DNA from: Lachnospiraceae bacterium UBA7076 | Lineage (GTDB): Bacteria > Bacillota > Clostridia > Lachnospirales > Lachnospiraceae | DNA length: 19,363 nucleotides | Direction of reading: 5' to 3' | NCBI GenBank assembly: GCA_002493625.1 | Contig: DKZK01000010.1 | Span: 148,477-167,839 of the forward strand | Program-made: the position numbers and the translations under genes | The notes under the pieces: model-generated | The model's database searches: none | Told to the model about the DNA's origin: nothing | The model's input: only the letters and a program-made list of their open reading frames with translations | Shown: piece after piece, positions 1 through 7,245 of the stretch | Layout: every line of letters starts with the position of its first letter | Position numbering within the stretch: the first letter of the stretch is position 1

Positions 1-11
1 AAATTCTTAGT

Positions 12-40
12 GCGACAGCTCCTTTTCTGTGCTTTATAAT
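12..40 (+). promoter_or_regulatory. Promoter of the GNAT gene
   Basis: The -10 element TATAAT (35-40) matches consensus perfectly. The -35 candidate GCGACA (12-17) matches 4 of 6 positions, with a 17-bp spacer. A start point near 47 would give a leader of about 25 nt carrying a GGAGG ribosome binding site at about 60-64. Confidence 0.6.
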
Positions 41-71
41 GTGTTAATTTATTGTCTGTGGAGGATTTACC

Positions 72-563
72 ATGAACATTTTAATTAGAGAATTTACTGC
101 TTCTGATATAAGCGAAGCATCAGCCATATGGAATGATGTTGTTGCTGACGGCGTTGCTTTTCCTCAGCTTGATTTGTTGGATGCGGAAACAGCAAAAGAT
201 TTTTTTATGAAGCAGTCCTTTACCGGTATTGCCTATGACACAGAAGATAATAAAATTATGGGACTTTATATTCTGCATCCAAATAATGTAGGAAGATGCG
301 GACACATATGCAATGCAAGCTATGCGGTTGAGAAAAATATGCGCGGGCATCATATCGGGGAAGCGCTTGTCAGCCATTGCATGACAAAAGCCCGTGAGCT
401 TGGATTTAAAATACTACAGTTTAATGCTGTCGTCAGTACAAACTCTGCTGCGCTCTCCCTCTACGAAAAGCTTGGCTTTACCAGACTTGGAGTTATTCCC
501 GGAGGGTTTCTTATGAAGGACGGACACTACGGGGATATTATTCCTCACTATGTTGTGCTGTAA
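72..563 (+). CDS. GNAT family N-acetyltransferase
   Basis: This is a single-domain GNAT acetyltransferase of 163 aa, the usual length for the family, which transfers acetyl from acetyl-CoA to an amine. The acetyl-CoA pyrophosphate-binding motif is visible as RGHHIGEAL (residues 91-99), preceded by a beta strand (about 81-88). It is followed by the typical N-S-A-A-L (124-128) and YEKLGF (131-136) segment of the C-terminal half. The start is fixed by a GGAGG box seven bases before ATG. The gene stands alone on the plus strand and converges with the ABC operon. The closest subfamily looks like the L-amino-acid or phosphinothricin-type acetyltransferases, but the substrate cannot be read from sequence. 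Confidence 0.9.
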   Translation: MNILIREFTASDISEASAIWNDVVADGVAFPQLDLLDAETAKDFFMKQSFTGIAYDTEDNKIMGLYILHPNNVGRCGHICNASYAVEKNMRGHHIGEALVSHCMTKARELGFKILQFNAVVSTNSAALSLYEKLGFTRLGVIPGGFLMKDGHYGDIIPHYVVL

Positions 564-650
564 AAGTATTTAAAAGACAAAGCGTCCTGCCTATGATATT
601 GTCCATATTGCCAGCTACATATTAGAAATAATGCGTTTTGCTCATTTCTG

Positions 651-1367
651 CTATATATATTTAGGCGAATATCTTTTTTTCGCAACAAAGTACAAAATGA
701 TGTCTGCAATTAAAAAAACGAATATAAGCGCTGCATGGTAAAGCCCATTATCCTGACACAGCATACCGTACATCCTTATGTACAGCATAACAAAAGGAAC
801 CAATGCCACTATTGCCAGTATGAAACATCCAACCTTTACAGCGGTGCATTTTTTCCCAAGTCTTGCTGCCCTTTCCTGCATAACTACCGTGTAAGCATTT
901 TTTGTTGAATAAATAACTGTTGTTTTTGCTATAAGCTTAACAAGCATTATAAATTCAAACAAAAGGAAATTCACAAAAAGCACCTCGGGAACAAAAGGCG
1001 TATGATACATGTTTGCGGTTTCCTTGGTATCCTTAATAAAAAACTGTATATAATTATCATAAGCAAGCAGTAAAACTACAGTCCGTATCAATGTCAAAAA
1101 GGCAGCAAACACAACCCCGGCAAAAAAACTGTTCCTGAATTGTATTCTTCGGGAATATCCAAAACACCTGTGTCCGTTTATGGAGGCAATCTGCATCATG
1201 TCACTGACAAAGAAAATATAGGTCATACACATTGCGTCTACGTTAGCCATCGTAAACTCTTTATCCAAAATCCATAACAGCCCGCCCAAAACTATCCCGT
1301 AAATAAAAAGCGATACAAAACCAGAAAGACTATCTTTTATTTCATATTTCAGTAATGCCTTATTCAT
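651..1367 (-). CDS. Membrane protein of a GntR-linked ABC transporter (permease-like, second subunit)
   Basis: This 238-aa integral membrane protein has about six hydrophobic segments, for example FVSLFIYGIVLGGLLWIL near the N terminus and FVFLIADIILYFVA near the C terminus, with a basic tail (KKRYSPKY). It is the last gene of the GntR-ATPase-membrane-membrane operon, so it probably forms the membrane part of an ABC-2-like exporter together with the preceding gene (inference from context). I chose the start at 1367 rather than 1388. A GGGAGGA box sits just upstream of that ATG, and ATG overlaps the preceding stop as ATGA, the usual mark of translational coupling. No sequence motif identifies the substrate. 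Related YtrABCDEF-type operons respond to cell-wall stress. Confidence 0.75.
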   Translation of the reverse strand: MNKALLKYEIKDSLSGFVSLFIYGIVLGGLLWILDKEFTMANVDAMCMTYIFFVSDMMQIASINGHRCFGYSRRIQFRNSFFAGVVFAAFLTLIRTVVLLLAYDNYIQFFIKDTKETANMYHTPFVPEVLFVNFLLFEFIMLVKLIAKTTVIYSTKNAYTVVMQERAARLGKKCTAVKVGCFILAIVALVPFVMLYIRMYGMLCQDNGLYHAALIFVFLIADIILYFVAKKRYSPKYI

Positions 1368-1867
1368 TTTAAATCCTCCCTTTTCCATGCCCTGTATAAT
1401 TTAATTTCTGCATAGAGCTCAAATAAAAGAAGCGCTATATCCATAAAAGCTATATATTTATCGAAGCCAAACCGGTATCTAATCATTCCTATGATGCCGA
1501 TAGGCACTGTCCATATCATAATAAGGCTTATACAACCCATTAAGCCGGTCACATTATAGGAAAAAGCCAGAGAATCAAGAGCGGAATTAACCGAAAGCGC
1601 TACAAGCAATATAAACAACACCCCATAGGCGTTAATATATTCAAAGCCTGAAAAACGGGCAATTATCGTGTGAATAAGCGTTCCCGCAGCCCCTGCCGCA
1701 AATGTAAGTATAAGCTTATGTATAATAAATCGTTTGTAATTTCTTATCCTTAAGAAATCAAATGTGCAATATATCATAAGCTTTTTTGTCACCGCATTTA
1801 AAAATATGACAACCCAGATTACCGCATATGCTATTACGCATACTATATTTTTTCCTAAAACTTCCAT
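1364..1867 (-). CDS. Membrane protein of a GntR-linked ABC transporter (permease-like, first subunit)
   Basis: This 167-aa protein is almost wholly hydrophobic, with about five membrane segments: roughly residues 7-25, 44-66, 75-98, 101-125 and 133-155. It ends in a basic cytoplasmic tail (YRAWKREDLK). An in-frame TTG lies upstream at 1891 but has no ribosome binding site. The ATG at 1867 has GGAGG nine bases upstream, so I place the start there. The gene begins 55 bp after the ATPase stop and overlaps the next gene by four bases. It is short for an ABC-2 permease (more often 200-300 aa), so the two adjacent membrane proteins may together make one transporter half or channel. The family is not recognised with certainty. 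Confidence 0.7.
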   Translation of the reverse strand: MEVLGKNIVCVIAYAVIWVVIFLNAVTKKLMIYCTFDFLRIRNYKRFIIHKLILTFAAGAAGTLIHTIIARFSGFEYINAYGVLFILLVALSVNSALDSLAFSYNVTGLMGCISLIMIWTVPIGIIGMIRYRFGFDKYIAFMDIALLLFELYAEIKLYRAWKREDLK

Positions 1868-1922
1868 ATATCCATACCTCCATGTACTCAAGCCTGACCA
1901 GTCCGAATATCACACATATACA

Positions 1923-2822
1923 CTATTCCTCCATAACCCTGCCCGTAACGGCTACAAAAAGCTCCTGAAGCGTCATTGCCTCAACGGTTACATGGTTAAA
2001 TAAAAGCTTTTCCTTATCCTCAACCGAAAGCTCGTCATAGACAAGGTACTGCGCCATAGGACCCATTCTCTTTATATCCAGAATATTTTTACCGGACAAA
2101 ATTTCCCCTGCTTCTTCCCTGCCTGTGCATTTAAATGCCTTTGACCGCAAATCCTCCATAGAGCTTGTAAGAATAAGCTTCCCGCTGTCAATGATAATGA
2201 CATCCGTAAAAAGCCCTGACATTTCTTCTATAAGATGAGTTGAAAGAATGTATGTCCTCGGATTTTTCTCCTGCTGTTCCATAAGTATTTCGTAAAACTG
2301 CTGCCTTGCCACCGCATCAAGTCCTGAATATATCTCATCAAAAAGAACAATGCCGCAATTGCTGCAAAGTCCGATAATCATACTTAAAGCAGTCTGTCTT
2401 CCCTTTGATAATGCCGAGTAAAGCGTTTCCTCCTTCACCTCATAAAGCGTAAGAAGCCTCCGGCAAAGCTCATGATCAAAGCTCTCATAAAAGGCTTTCG
2501 CATATGCAAGTATTTTTTTAACCTTAAAGCCATCAAAGGCAGGCATATCATCTGACATAAAACAGATATTTTTTAGCTGCTTTTCGTTTTCGTATGCAGG
2601 CTCACCAAAAAGTAAAACCTCTCCCTCATTCGGAATGTACTTTGTGCAAAGCATATTTAACAGCGTTGTCTTGCCTGCGCCGTTTCTTCCAAGAAGGGCA
2701 TAAATCCCTTTTTCCTCCACAGCAAAGCTTATATTATCTACGGCGGCTATAACCTCGCCCTGCTTTCCCTTTTCCTCCGACTGAAATGTTTTTGTTAAAT
2801 TTTTACATTCAATTGCATTCAT
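1923..2822 (-). CDS. ABC transporter ATP-binding protein (YtrB-like)
   Basis: This 299-aa cytoplasmic ATPase powers the adjacent membrane proteins. Walker A is GRNGAGKT (45-52), the signature is LSKGRQ (138-143), Walker B is IVLFDE (158-163) followed by the D-loop SGLD, and the switch histidine is H196 in STHLIEEM. The signature has SKG rather than SGG, and the Q-loop region reads FMSDDMP without the usual glutamine. Both are common in ATPases paired with YtrA-type regulators. The last 90 residues form an extra C-terminal domain of the kind seen in this subfamily. It starts two bases after the stop of the GntR gene, whose 3' end supplies the GGAGG box, so the two are translationally coupled. 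Confidence 0.92.
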   Translation of the reverse strand: MNAIECKNLTKTFQSEEKGKQGEVIAAVDNISFAVEEKGIYALLGRNGAGKTTLLNMLCTKYIPNEGEVLLFGEPAYENEKQLKNICFMSDDMPAFDGFKVKKILAYAKAFYESFDHELCRRLLTLYEVKEETLYSALSKGRQTALSMIIGLCSNCGIVLFDEIYSGLDAVARQQFYEILMEQQEKNPRTYILSTHLIEEMSGLFTDVIIIDSGKLILTSSMEDLRSKAFKCTGREEAGEILSGKNILDIKRMGPMAQYLVYDELSVEDKEKLLFNHVTVEAMTLQELFVAVTGRVMEE

Positions 2823-2824
2823 GC

Positions 2825-3190
2825 TTATTCCTCCATTTCCTCTATAATGGATATAACATCCTTTTTCGTAAGACCAAGTTTTTTTGCCTCCGCCATAAGC
2901 GACCTCAGCGTCTCATTTACAAATCTTTCCTTGGACTTTTTTCTGATAAGCTCCTTTGCCCCGCCGCTTACAAACATGCCGATTCCTCTTTTTTTGTAAA
3001 GTATTCCCTCGTCAACAAGCAAATCAAAGCCCTTTCTGGCTGTGGCAGGATTTATGCGGTACATGGCAGCAAGCTGATTTGTCGAGGGCACCTGCTCCTC
3101 CTCGCGAATATGCTCATTTAAAATTTCTTCCTCCAGCCACTGCGCCACTTGTATAAATATGGGCACAAGGGAGGCTTCGTCTATTATCAT
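2825..3190 (-). CDS. GntR family transcriptional regulator, YtrA subfamily
   Basis: This is a 121-aa dimeric DNA-binding repressor of the short YtrA type. The N-terminal winged helix-turn-helix spans roughly residues 10-75 and includes the recognition segment LAAMYRINPATARKGFDLL and the wing GILYKKRGIGMFV. The effector domain is reduced to about 45 residues of helix (FVNETLRSLMAEAKKLGL). It is the first gene of its operon and should control it. A consensus promoter at 3374-3402 is followed directly by an 8+8 bp palindrome at 3342-3363, a natural operator. The start has the ribosome binding site GGAGGTG eight bases upstream. Family members usually repress ABC exporter operons that are induced by cell-envelope antibiotics. 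Confidence 0.92.
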   Translation of the reverse strand: MIIDEASLVPIFIQVAQWLEEEILNEHIREEEQVPSTNQLAAMYRINPATARKGFDLLVDEGILYKKRGIGMFVSGGAKELIRKKSKERFVNETLRSLMAEAKKLGLTKKDVISIIEEMEE

Positions 3191-3341
3191 AAAGCACCTC
3201 CATAATTTAAATTGCTTCAGGCATTAGTAAACTATGATTTCTTGAACGTCTGTTGTGCGATATAGCAAATCATAACAAGGTACGTTTTTGCTATGTAACA
3301 CACATGCAATGTGAGTTTGTTATACGTTGGTTTGTTATTTA

Positions 3342-3363
3342 GTTAGTTAATCAAATAACTAAC
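3342..3363 (-). promoter_or_regulatory. Putative GntR/YtrA operator palindrome
   Basis: The inverted repeat GTTAGTTA-6 bp-TAACTAAC is perfect over 8 bp per arm. It lies between about +4 and +25 of the transcript predicted from the promoter just upstream, where a bound dimer would block elongation or promoter escape. The position and symmetry fit autorepression by the first gene of the operon. This is inference; no homologous operator was compared. Confidence 0.6.
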
Positions 3364-3373
3364 CTATGGACTA

Positions 3374-3402
3374 ATAATATATCAGAATATTTAAATTGTC
3401 AA
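3374..3402 (-). promoter_or_regulatory. Promoter of the GntR-ABC operon
   Basis: On the minus strand the -35 is TTGACA (3397-3402, perfect) and the -10 is TATTAT (3374-3379, 5 of 6), with a 17-bp spacer. The start point is predicted near 3367. The 5' leader of about 175 nt contains the palindrome at 3342-3363 and a further 8-bp inverted repeat, ATAGCAAA (3262-3269) with TTTGCTAT (3287-3294). Confidence 0.8.
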
Positions 3403-3466
3403 TATATTTTAAATATTTAATTATTTTTTGTAAATTATACGCAGGATATGTCCATAGCGCATACCC

Positions 3467-3715
3467 CTACTCTCTGATAAAACAACTATCCTCCTCCGAT
3501 ATCCCACCCTCGTCAGACACATACCGTTCCACCCTCATATGCAGATCATACTTCTCACGAAGCTCTGCAATCTTCTTCATCATTGGTGAAGCATGATGCC
3601 TGTCAATCGCCTCCTGATTTTTCCAGCAGTCAATCAACAGCACAGTCTCTGTGTCCCCCATAGGAAAGAAATAATCATACCACAATACCCTGCCATTAGA
3701 AGATTTTGCGCCAAA
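3467..3715 (-). pseudogene. N-terminally truncated antibiotic biosynthesis monooxygenase (ABM) domain protein
   Basis: The open frame encodes the C-terminal part of a dimeric alpha/beta ABM-fold protein (quinol monooxygenase/YgiN-like). The recognisable segments are VLLIDCWKNQEAIDRHHAS and MKKIAELREKYDLHM, a typical ending for the roughly 95-100 aa family. Reading upstream in frame gives about ten more residues of plausible protein (GRVLWYDYFFP), then a TGA stop at 3716-3718. The first beta strand and helix, about 30 residues, are missing. The only in-frame start is a TTG at 3685 without a convincing ribosome binding site. The remnant lies back to back with the next promoter, so its 5' end was probably lost during rearrangement. 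A short functional protein is possible but less likely. Confidence 0.65.
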
Positions 3716-3741
3716 TCACAGCAATTAATTGTAATTTTTTC

Positions 3742-3770
3742 TTGACATTCCTAAAAAGAGATGCTAGTTT
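3742..3770 (+). promoter_or_regulatory. Promoter of the riboswitch-ABC operon
   Basis: The -35 is TTGACA (3742-3747, perfect). With a 17-bp spacer the -10 is TAGTTT (3765-3770), preceded by TGC, which makes an extended -10 and compensates for the weak hexamer. The start point is predicted near 3777, about 15 nt before the first riboswitch helix. Confidence 0.65.
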
Positions 3771-3791
3771 AAAAGCACAACATAAAGTACC

Positions 3792-3876
3792 CGTGGGGGA
3801 GTAGTGGCGCAGATATGCGTGGCAAATCAACATACCGACTTTAAAGTCTGGTTTGCCTTAAACAACGAGACTCATG
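3792..3876 (+). ncRNA. yybP-ykoY (Mn2+) riboswitch aptamer
   Basis: The leader has the hallmark arrangement of the yybP-ykoY manganese riboswitch. Helix P1 pairs CGTGGG (3792-3797) with CTCATG (3871-3876). The conserved loop GGAGTAG (3798-3804) follows the 5' strand of P1. A short stem CGCA-GATA-TGCG (3808-3819) comes next. A long stem GGCAAATC/GGTTTGCC (3821-3828 with 3850-3857) then encloses the second conserved loop, AACATAC (3829-3835), and a small stem GACT/AGTC. The strand ACGAGA (3865-3870) returns to P1 where family members have a similar purine-rich ACAAGA or CGAGA. What I see is the motif order and pairing; the family assignment rests on my memory of the consensus. It is followed by a complete switching platform. 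Confidence 0.8.
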
Positions 3877-3949
3877 TATTGCTTATAAGCCATACATGCA
3901 GTTTCTTTATTTTTTTCCGAGTATGGCATAAGCCGTATTCGGTTTTTTT
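3873..3949 (+). terminator. Riboswitch expression platform with intrinsic terminator
   Basis: Three mutually exclusive pairings are visible. (a) Hairpin CATGTAT/ATACATG (3873-3879 with 3892-3898), enclosing the palindrome GCTTATAAGC, uses the 3' strand of aptamer helix P1. (b) The antiterminator pairs GCTTAT (3881-3886) and GCCATAC (3889-3895) with the single segment GTATGGCATAAGC (3921-3933), with a 2-nt bulge. (c) The terminator pairs CCGAGTATGGC (3917-3927) with GCCGTATTCGG (3932-3942), has an ATAA loop and is followed by seven T (3943-3949). Ligand-stabilised P1 would disrupt (a), free the strand for (b) and so block (c), giving an ON switch. Confidence 0.85.
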
Positions 3950-3975
3950 GTTGAAAAAAGAAAGGACGGATATTT

Positions 3976-4674
3976 ATGTTTATTGAAATCAAGGAAATTA
4001 AAAAAGGCTTTGGTGAGGGAGAAAGCCGTGTGGAGGTACTTAAGGGTATCGACGTGGAAATTGAAAAGGGAGAATTTACCGTATTGCTTGGTCCCTCAGG
4101 CTCAGGCAAATCCACTCTGCTCAACATTATCGGAGGCATTGACAATGCCGACAGCGGCTACATATCAATCAACGGCGAAAAGACTGACAACATGAACGAA
4201 AAGGCGCTTTCCCTGTACCGCAGAAAGCATCTGGGTTATATTTTTCAAATGTACAACCTGATTCCCAATCTGAACATAAAGGAAAATGTCGAGGTGGGCG
4301 CATATTTAAGCGACAGTCCGCTTGATGTTGACGAGCTTTTAAATACCCTCGGACTTTATGAGCACCGCCACAAGCTCCCAAACCAGCTTTCAGGAGGTCA
4401 GCAACAAAGGACGGCAATCGGACGGGCAATCGTGAAAAATCCCGACATACTTCTCTGCGACGAGCCTACGGGCGCTCTTGACTTTAACACCTCCAAGGAA
4501 ATACTGCGGCTTATTGAGGAGGTAAACCAAAAATACGGCAACACGGTTATTATGGTTACACACAATGACGCAATAAAAAATATGGCTGACAGGGTAATAA
4601 AGCTTCGCGACGGCGTTATAAGAAAAAACTACATGAATGATGTGAAGCTTACTGCCGACGAGCTTGACTGGTAG
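3976..4674 (+). CDS. ABC transporter ATP-binding protein (MacB/LolD/FtsE-like)
   Basis: This 232-aa ATPase belongs to the class that drives FtsX-fold permeases. Walker A is GPSGSGKST (39-47), Q-loop Gln is Q91, the signature is LSGGQQQR (138-145), Walker B is ILLCDEP (158-164) and the switch histidine is H196 in VTHND. All catalytic elements are intact. An AAAGGA box lies nine bases before ATG. It is followed after 11 bp by the FtsX-type permease, and the two form one transporter. Transcription should depend on the riboswitch just upstream. Family members export peptides, lipids or lipoproteins, or act as mechanotransmitters rather than transporters. No feature points to metal transport directly. 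Confidence 0.93.
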   Translation: MFIEIKEIKKGFGEGESRVEVLKGIDVEIEKGEFTVLLGPSGSGKSTLLNIIGGIDNADSGYISINGEKTDNMNEKALSLYRRKHLGYIFQMYNLIPNLNIKENVEVGAYLSDSPLDVDELLNTLGLYEHRHKLPNQLSGGQQQRTAIGRAIVKNPDILLCDEPTGALDFNTSKEILRLIEEVNQKYGNTVIMVTHNDAIKNMADRVIKLRDGVIRKNYMNDVKLTADELDW

Positions 4675-4685
4675 GAGGTGCCGCT

Positions 4686-6935
4686 ATGAAAAATCCTCTT
4701 AACAAAAGGCTTCCCCGTGAGCTGAAATCTGACTTTGGAAAATATATCGCCATATTTATATTTGTAACCCTGATGACCGGATTTGTGTCGGGCTTTCTCA
4801 TTGCCGGGGACAGCATGAAAAAAAGCTACAAGGAAAGCTTTGATAAATATAATATTGAAGACGGAAATTTTGAGCTGACGGATAAGGCTGACGACGCTTT
4901 ATTTGAGGCAATGGAAAAAGAAGGCATAAAGCTTTATGAAAACTTTTACATTGAGGAAAAGCTTGCCGAGCCGGACTGCACACTCCGTATTTTTGCAAAC
5001 CGTGACAAGGTAAACCTTATATGTCTTATGTCGGGCGAGCTTCCAAAAGCTCCTGATGAAATCGCCATTGACAGGGTTTATGCAAAGAATAATAATTTAT
5101 CCGTGGACGATACATTGACGGCAGGCGGTAAACCGCTTAAAATCACCGGCTTTGTTGCTCTCTCCGACTATTCCGCGCTATTTCAAAGTCCGGCAGACAT
5201 GATGTTCGATACCGTAAAATTTGGCGTGGGAGTCATGACGGCTGACGGCTTTGACAATATGCCCCATACCCATATGCACTATTCCTATTCATGGAAATAC
5301 GACCATGCGCCAAAGGATGATGCAGAGGCAAAGACCATGTCAGAGGATATGCTTCCGCATCTTGCAGCAAACACATCTGTAAAGGAATTTATTCCTGCCT
5401 ACATAAATCAGGCAATTATTTTCACAGGGGACGATATTGGCAGGGACGGCACAATGATGCCTGTTCTTTTATATATTATTATTGTAATAATAGCCTTTAT
5501 ATTTGCCATTCTTACAGGCAATACCATTTCAAGAGAGGCAAATGTAATCGGAACCTTACGGGCATCGGGATATACCAGAGGCGAGCTTATACAGCACTAT
5601 ATTGCAATGCCTGTGCTTATAACATTGATTGCTTCCATTGCAGGGAATATTTCAGGCTACACGTTTTTTAAGAATATGTGCGCAGATATGTATTATGACT
5701 CATACAGCCTCACAACATATAAAACGCTTTGGAATGCAAATGCGTTTGTCAGGACAACCGTTATTCCGCTGATTATTATTTGTGTAATAAATTTGTGTAT
5801 TCTTACAGCAAAATTAAAGCTTTCTCCGCTTAAATTCATAAGGCGTGATTTAAGCCGCAGCAAAAAGAAAAAGGCATTCCGCCTTAACACAAAAATCGGT
5901 ATTATGACAAGGTTCCGAATCCGGGTTATTTTTCAGAATATACCGAATTACATCACAATAGTAATAGGAATGTTCCTTGCAAATACAATTCTTTTATTCG
6001 GCATGGGACTTCTGCCGATGATGAACCACTATCAACAGGAAATAGTTGACAACATGCTTGCCGGGCATCAGTACATACTTAAAATGCCTGTTGAAACAAC
6101 AAGCGCCGGAGCGGAAAAATATTGCTCAGCCACATTTAAAACAACTGACAGCAATTTAAAGGCTGAGGACGCAACTGTTTTCGGAATATCGTCAGGCAGC
6201 AGTTATGTTGATATTAACTTTAAAGACGGCGTATACATTTCCAACGCTTACGCCGAAAAGTTTAAGCTTGAAGCAGGGGATACGGTATCGCTCAGGAACA
6301 GCTATGAAAACAAAAATTACAGTTTTCTCATAGACGGAATATACGATTATCCCGCAGGCATTGCAGTTTTTATGGACATGGAGCAGTTCAATGACACCTT
6401 TGATATGCAGGAGGGGTATTTCACGGGTTATTTTTCGGATGAAAAAATAACGGATATTGACGAGGGGCTTATTGCCGCTGAAATCACGGAGGATGAGCTG
6501 ACAAAGACCTCCAGACAGCTTACAACAACCTTTGAGGATATGGCAGGAATGGTTCAGGCTCTTGGAATTGTTCTTTTCATGCTTGTGATTTATATTCTCT
6601 CAAGGATTATCATTGAAAAAAATGCGCAGTCCATTTCCATGACGAAAATACTTGGCTATTCCAATGCTGAGATAAACGGACTTTATATTGCATCAACCGC
6701 AATGGTGGTGGCTCTTTCAATCATATTTACGATACCTGCTGCAAACGTGATTATAGCAAAAATATTTCCAATTGCGCTTAAGGACTATTCGGGCTATTTC
6801 TTCTACTATGTACCATTTGACGTTTTTGTAAAAATGGCTTTGCTCGGATTTTTGTGCTATGGAATTATTGCATGGTTTCAGACAAGAAGAGTTAAGAAAA
6901 TTCCTCTTGATATTGCGCTGAAAAATGCAGAGTAA
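4686..6935 (+). CDS. FtsX/MacB-fold ABC transporter permease
   Basis: This 749-aa permease contains two FtsX-type halves. The first membrane segment is at about residues 19-40 and is followed by an extracytoplasmic domain of about 210 residues. A cluster of three segments lies near 258-280, 307-329 and 355-375. After a basic cytoplasmic linker (SRSKKKKAF) the second half begins with a segment at about 420-445 and a second outer domain of about 170 residues. Three final segments follow at about 628-650, 675-700 and 715-735. This 4+4 layout is common in Firmicutes transporters of the BceB/MacB superfamily, although BceB has ten segments. AGGAGGTG precedes the start. The partner ATPase ends 11 bp upstream. 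The substrate is unknown. It converges with the next gene with only 6 bp between stops. Confidence 0.9.
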   Translation: MKNPLNKRLPRELKSDFGKYIAIFIFVTLMTGFVSGFLIAGDSMKKSYKESFDKYNIEDGNFELTDKADDALFEAMEKEGIKLYENFYIEEKLAEPDCTLRIFANRDKVNLICLMSGELPKAPDEIAIDRVYAKNNNLSVDDTLTAGGKPLKITGFVALSDYSALFQSPADMMFDTVKFGVGVMTADGFDNMPHTHMHYSYSWKYDHAPKDDAEAKTMSEDMLPHLAANTSVKEFIPAYINQAIIFTGDDIGRDGTMMPVLLYIIIVIIAFIFAILTGNTISREANVIGTLRASGYTRGELIQHYIAMPVLITLIASIAGNISGYTFFKNMCADMYYDSYSLTTYKTLWNANAFVRTTVIPLIIICVINLCILTAKLKLSPLKFIRRDLSRSKKKKAFRLNTKIGIMTRFRIRVIFQNIPNYITIVIGMFLANTILLFGMGLLPMMNHYQQEIVDNMLAGHQYILKMPVETTSAGAEKYCSATFKTTDSNLKAEDATVFGISSGSSYVDINFKDGVYISNAYAEKFKLEAGDTVSLRNSYENKNYSFLIDGIYDYPAGIAVFMDMEQFNDTFDMQEGYFTGYFSDEKITDIDEGLIAAEITEDELTKTSRQLTTTFEDMAGMVQALGIVLFMLVIYILSRIIIEKNAQSISMTKILGYSNAEINGLYIASTAMVVALSIIFTIPAANVIIAKIFPIALKDYSGYFFYYVPFDVFVKMALLGFLCYGIIAWFQTRRVKKIPLDIALKNAE

Positions 6936-6941
6936 ATTTTA

Positions 6942-7172
6942 TTAATGATGATACCCTTCCATCCTTTTTGTAAAATCATCAAGCTGAACTTTAAGCTTCC
7001 GGTAATCTTTATCCTTAAGCTCCCCGTTTTCTTGTAACTCGGTAAGCTTAAGCTCAGCGTCCTTTCTTGCCTTAATCGCCAAATCCTTATAATTATTCTC
7101 AAGGTTAATCTGTATGTCATTAAATAATGCTTCCACTTGCCTGCGCGCCTGCTTTGAATTTTTATCAAACAT
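6942..7172 (-). CDS. Small coiled-coil protein of unknown function
   Basis: This 76-aa protein is very rich in Lys, Glu and Asp and is predicted to be a nearly continuous amphipathic helix or coiled coil (RRQVEALFNDIQINLENNYK, then KDAELKLTELQENGELKDKD). It has no signal peptide or membrane segment and ends in HH. The reading frame is supported by a strong ribosome binding site, AGGAGGAG, directly upstream. It lies 73 bp downstream of the rhomboid gene on the same strand, with a hairpin in the gap, so the two may be co-transcribed. I do not recognise the family. Its role could be structural or as a partner of a membrane protein, but nothing in the sequence shows it. Confidence 0.7.
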   Translation of the reverse strand: MFDKNSKQARRQVEALFNDIQINLENNYKDLAIKARKDAELKLTELQENGELKDKDYRKLKVQLDDFTKRMEGYHH

Positions 7173-7191
7173 AGTAATCTCCTCCTTCGAA

Positions 7192-7232
7192 CGTCAGCCA
7201 ATTTAAAATTTGCTTTCAGCAAAATGCTGACG
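7192..7232 (-). other. Intergenic RNA hairpin between the rhomboid and coiled-coil genes
   Basis: CGTCAGC (7192-7198) pairs perfectly with GCTGACG (7226-7232). They enclose a second stem, TTTGC-TTTCA-GCAAA (7209-7223), and an A/T-rich linker. There is no T tract on the minus strand after it, so it is not a normal terminator. It may protect or cleave the message, or uncouple expression of the two genes. Confidence 0.5.
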
Positions 7233-7245
7233 CTGTGCAACAATC

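Noticed and set aside
564..650. Plus-strand frame reading AYDIVHIASYILE after the GNAT gene
   Set aside because: It looks protein-like for about 25 residues, but has no start, begins after a TAA and runs antisense into a membrane protein gene; a chance frame is likelier.
1865..1891. TTG start at 1891 for the first membrane protein
   Set aside because: No ribosome binding site precedes it, while ATG 1867 has GGAGG nine bases upstream.
3858..4145. 95-codon minus-strand ORF across the riboswitch platform and ATPase start
   Set aside because: It is antisense to a strong terminator and an intact ABC ATPase gene, and shows no recognisable domain.
6878..7243. 121-codon minus-strand ORF overlapping the permease 3' end and the coiled-coil gene
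   Set aside because: It overlaps two better-supported genes, has no ribosome binding site and its composition is not protein-like; the 76-codon frame has AGGAGGAG directly upstream.
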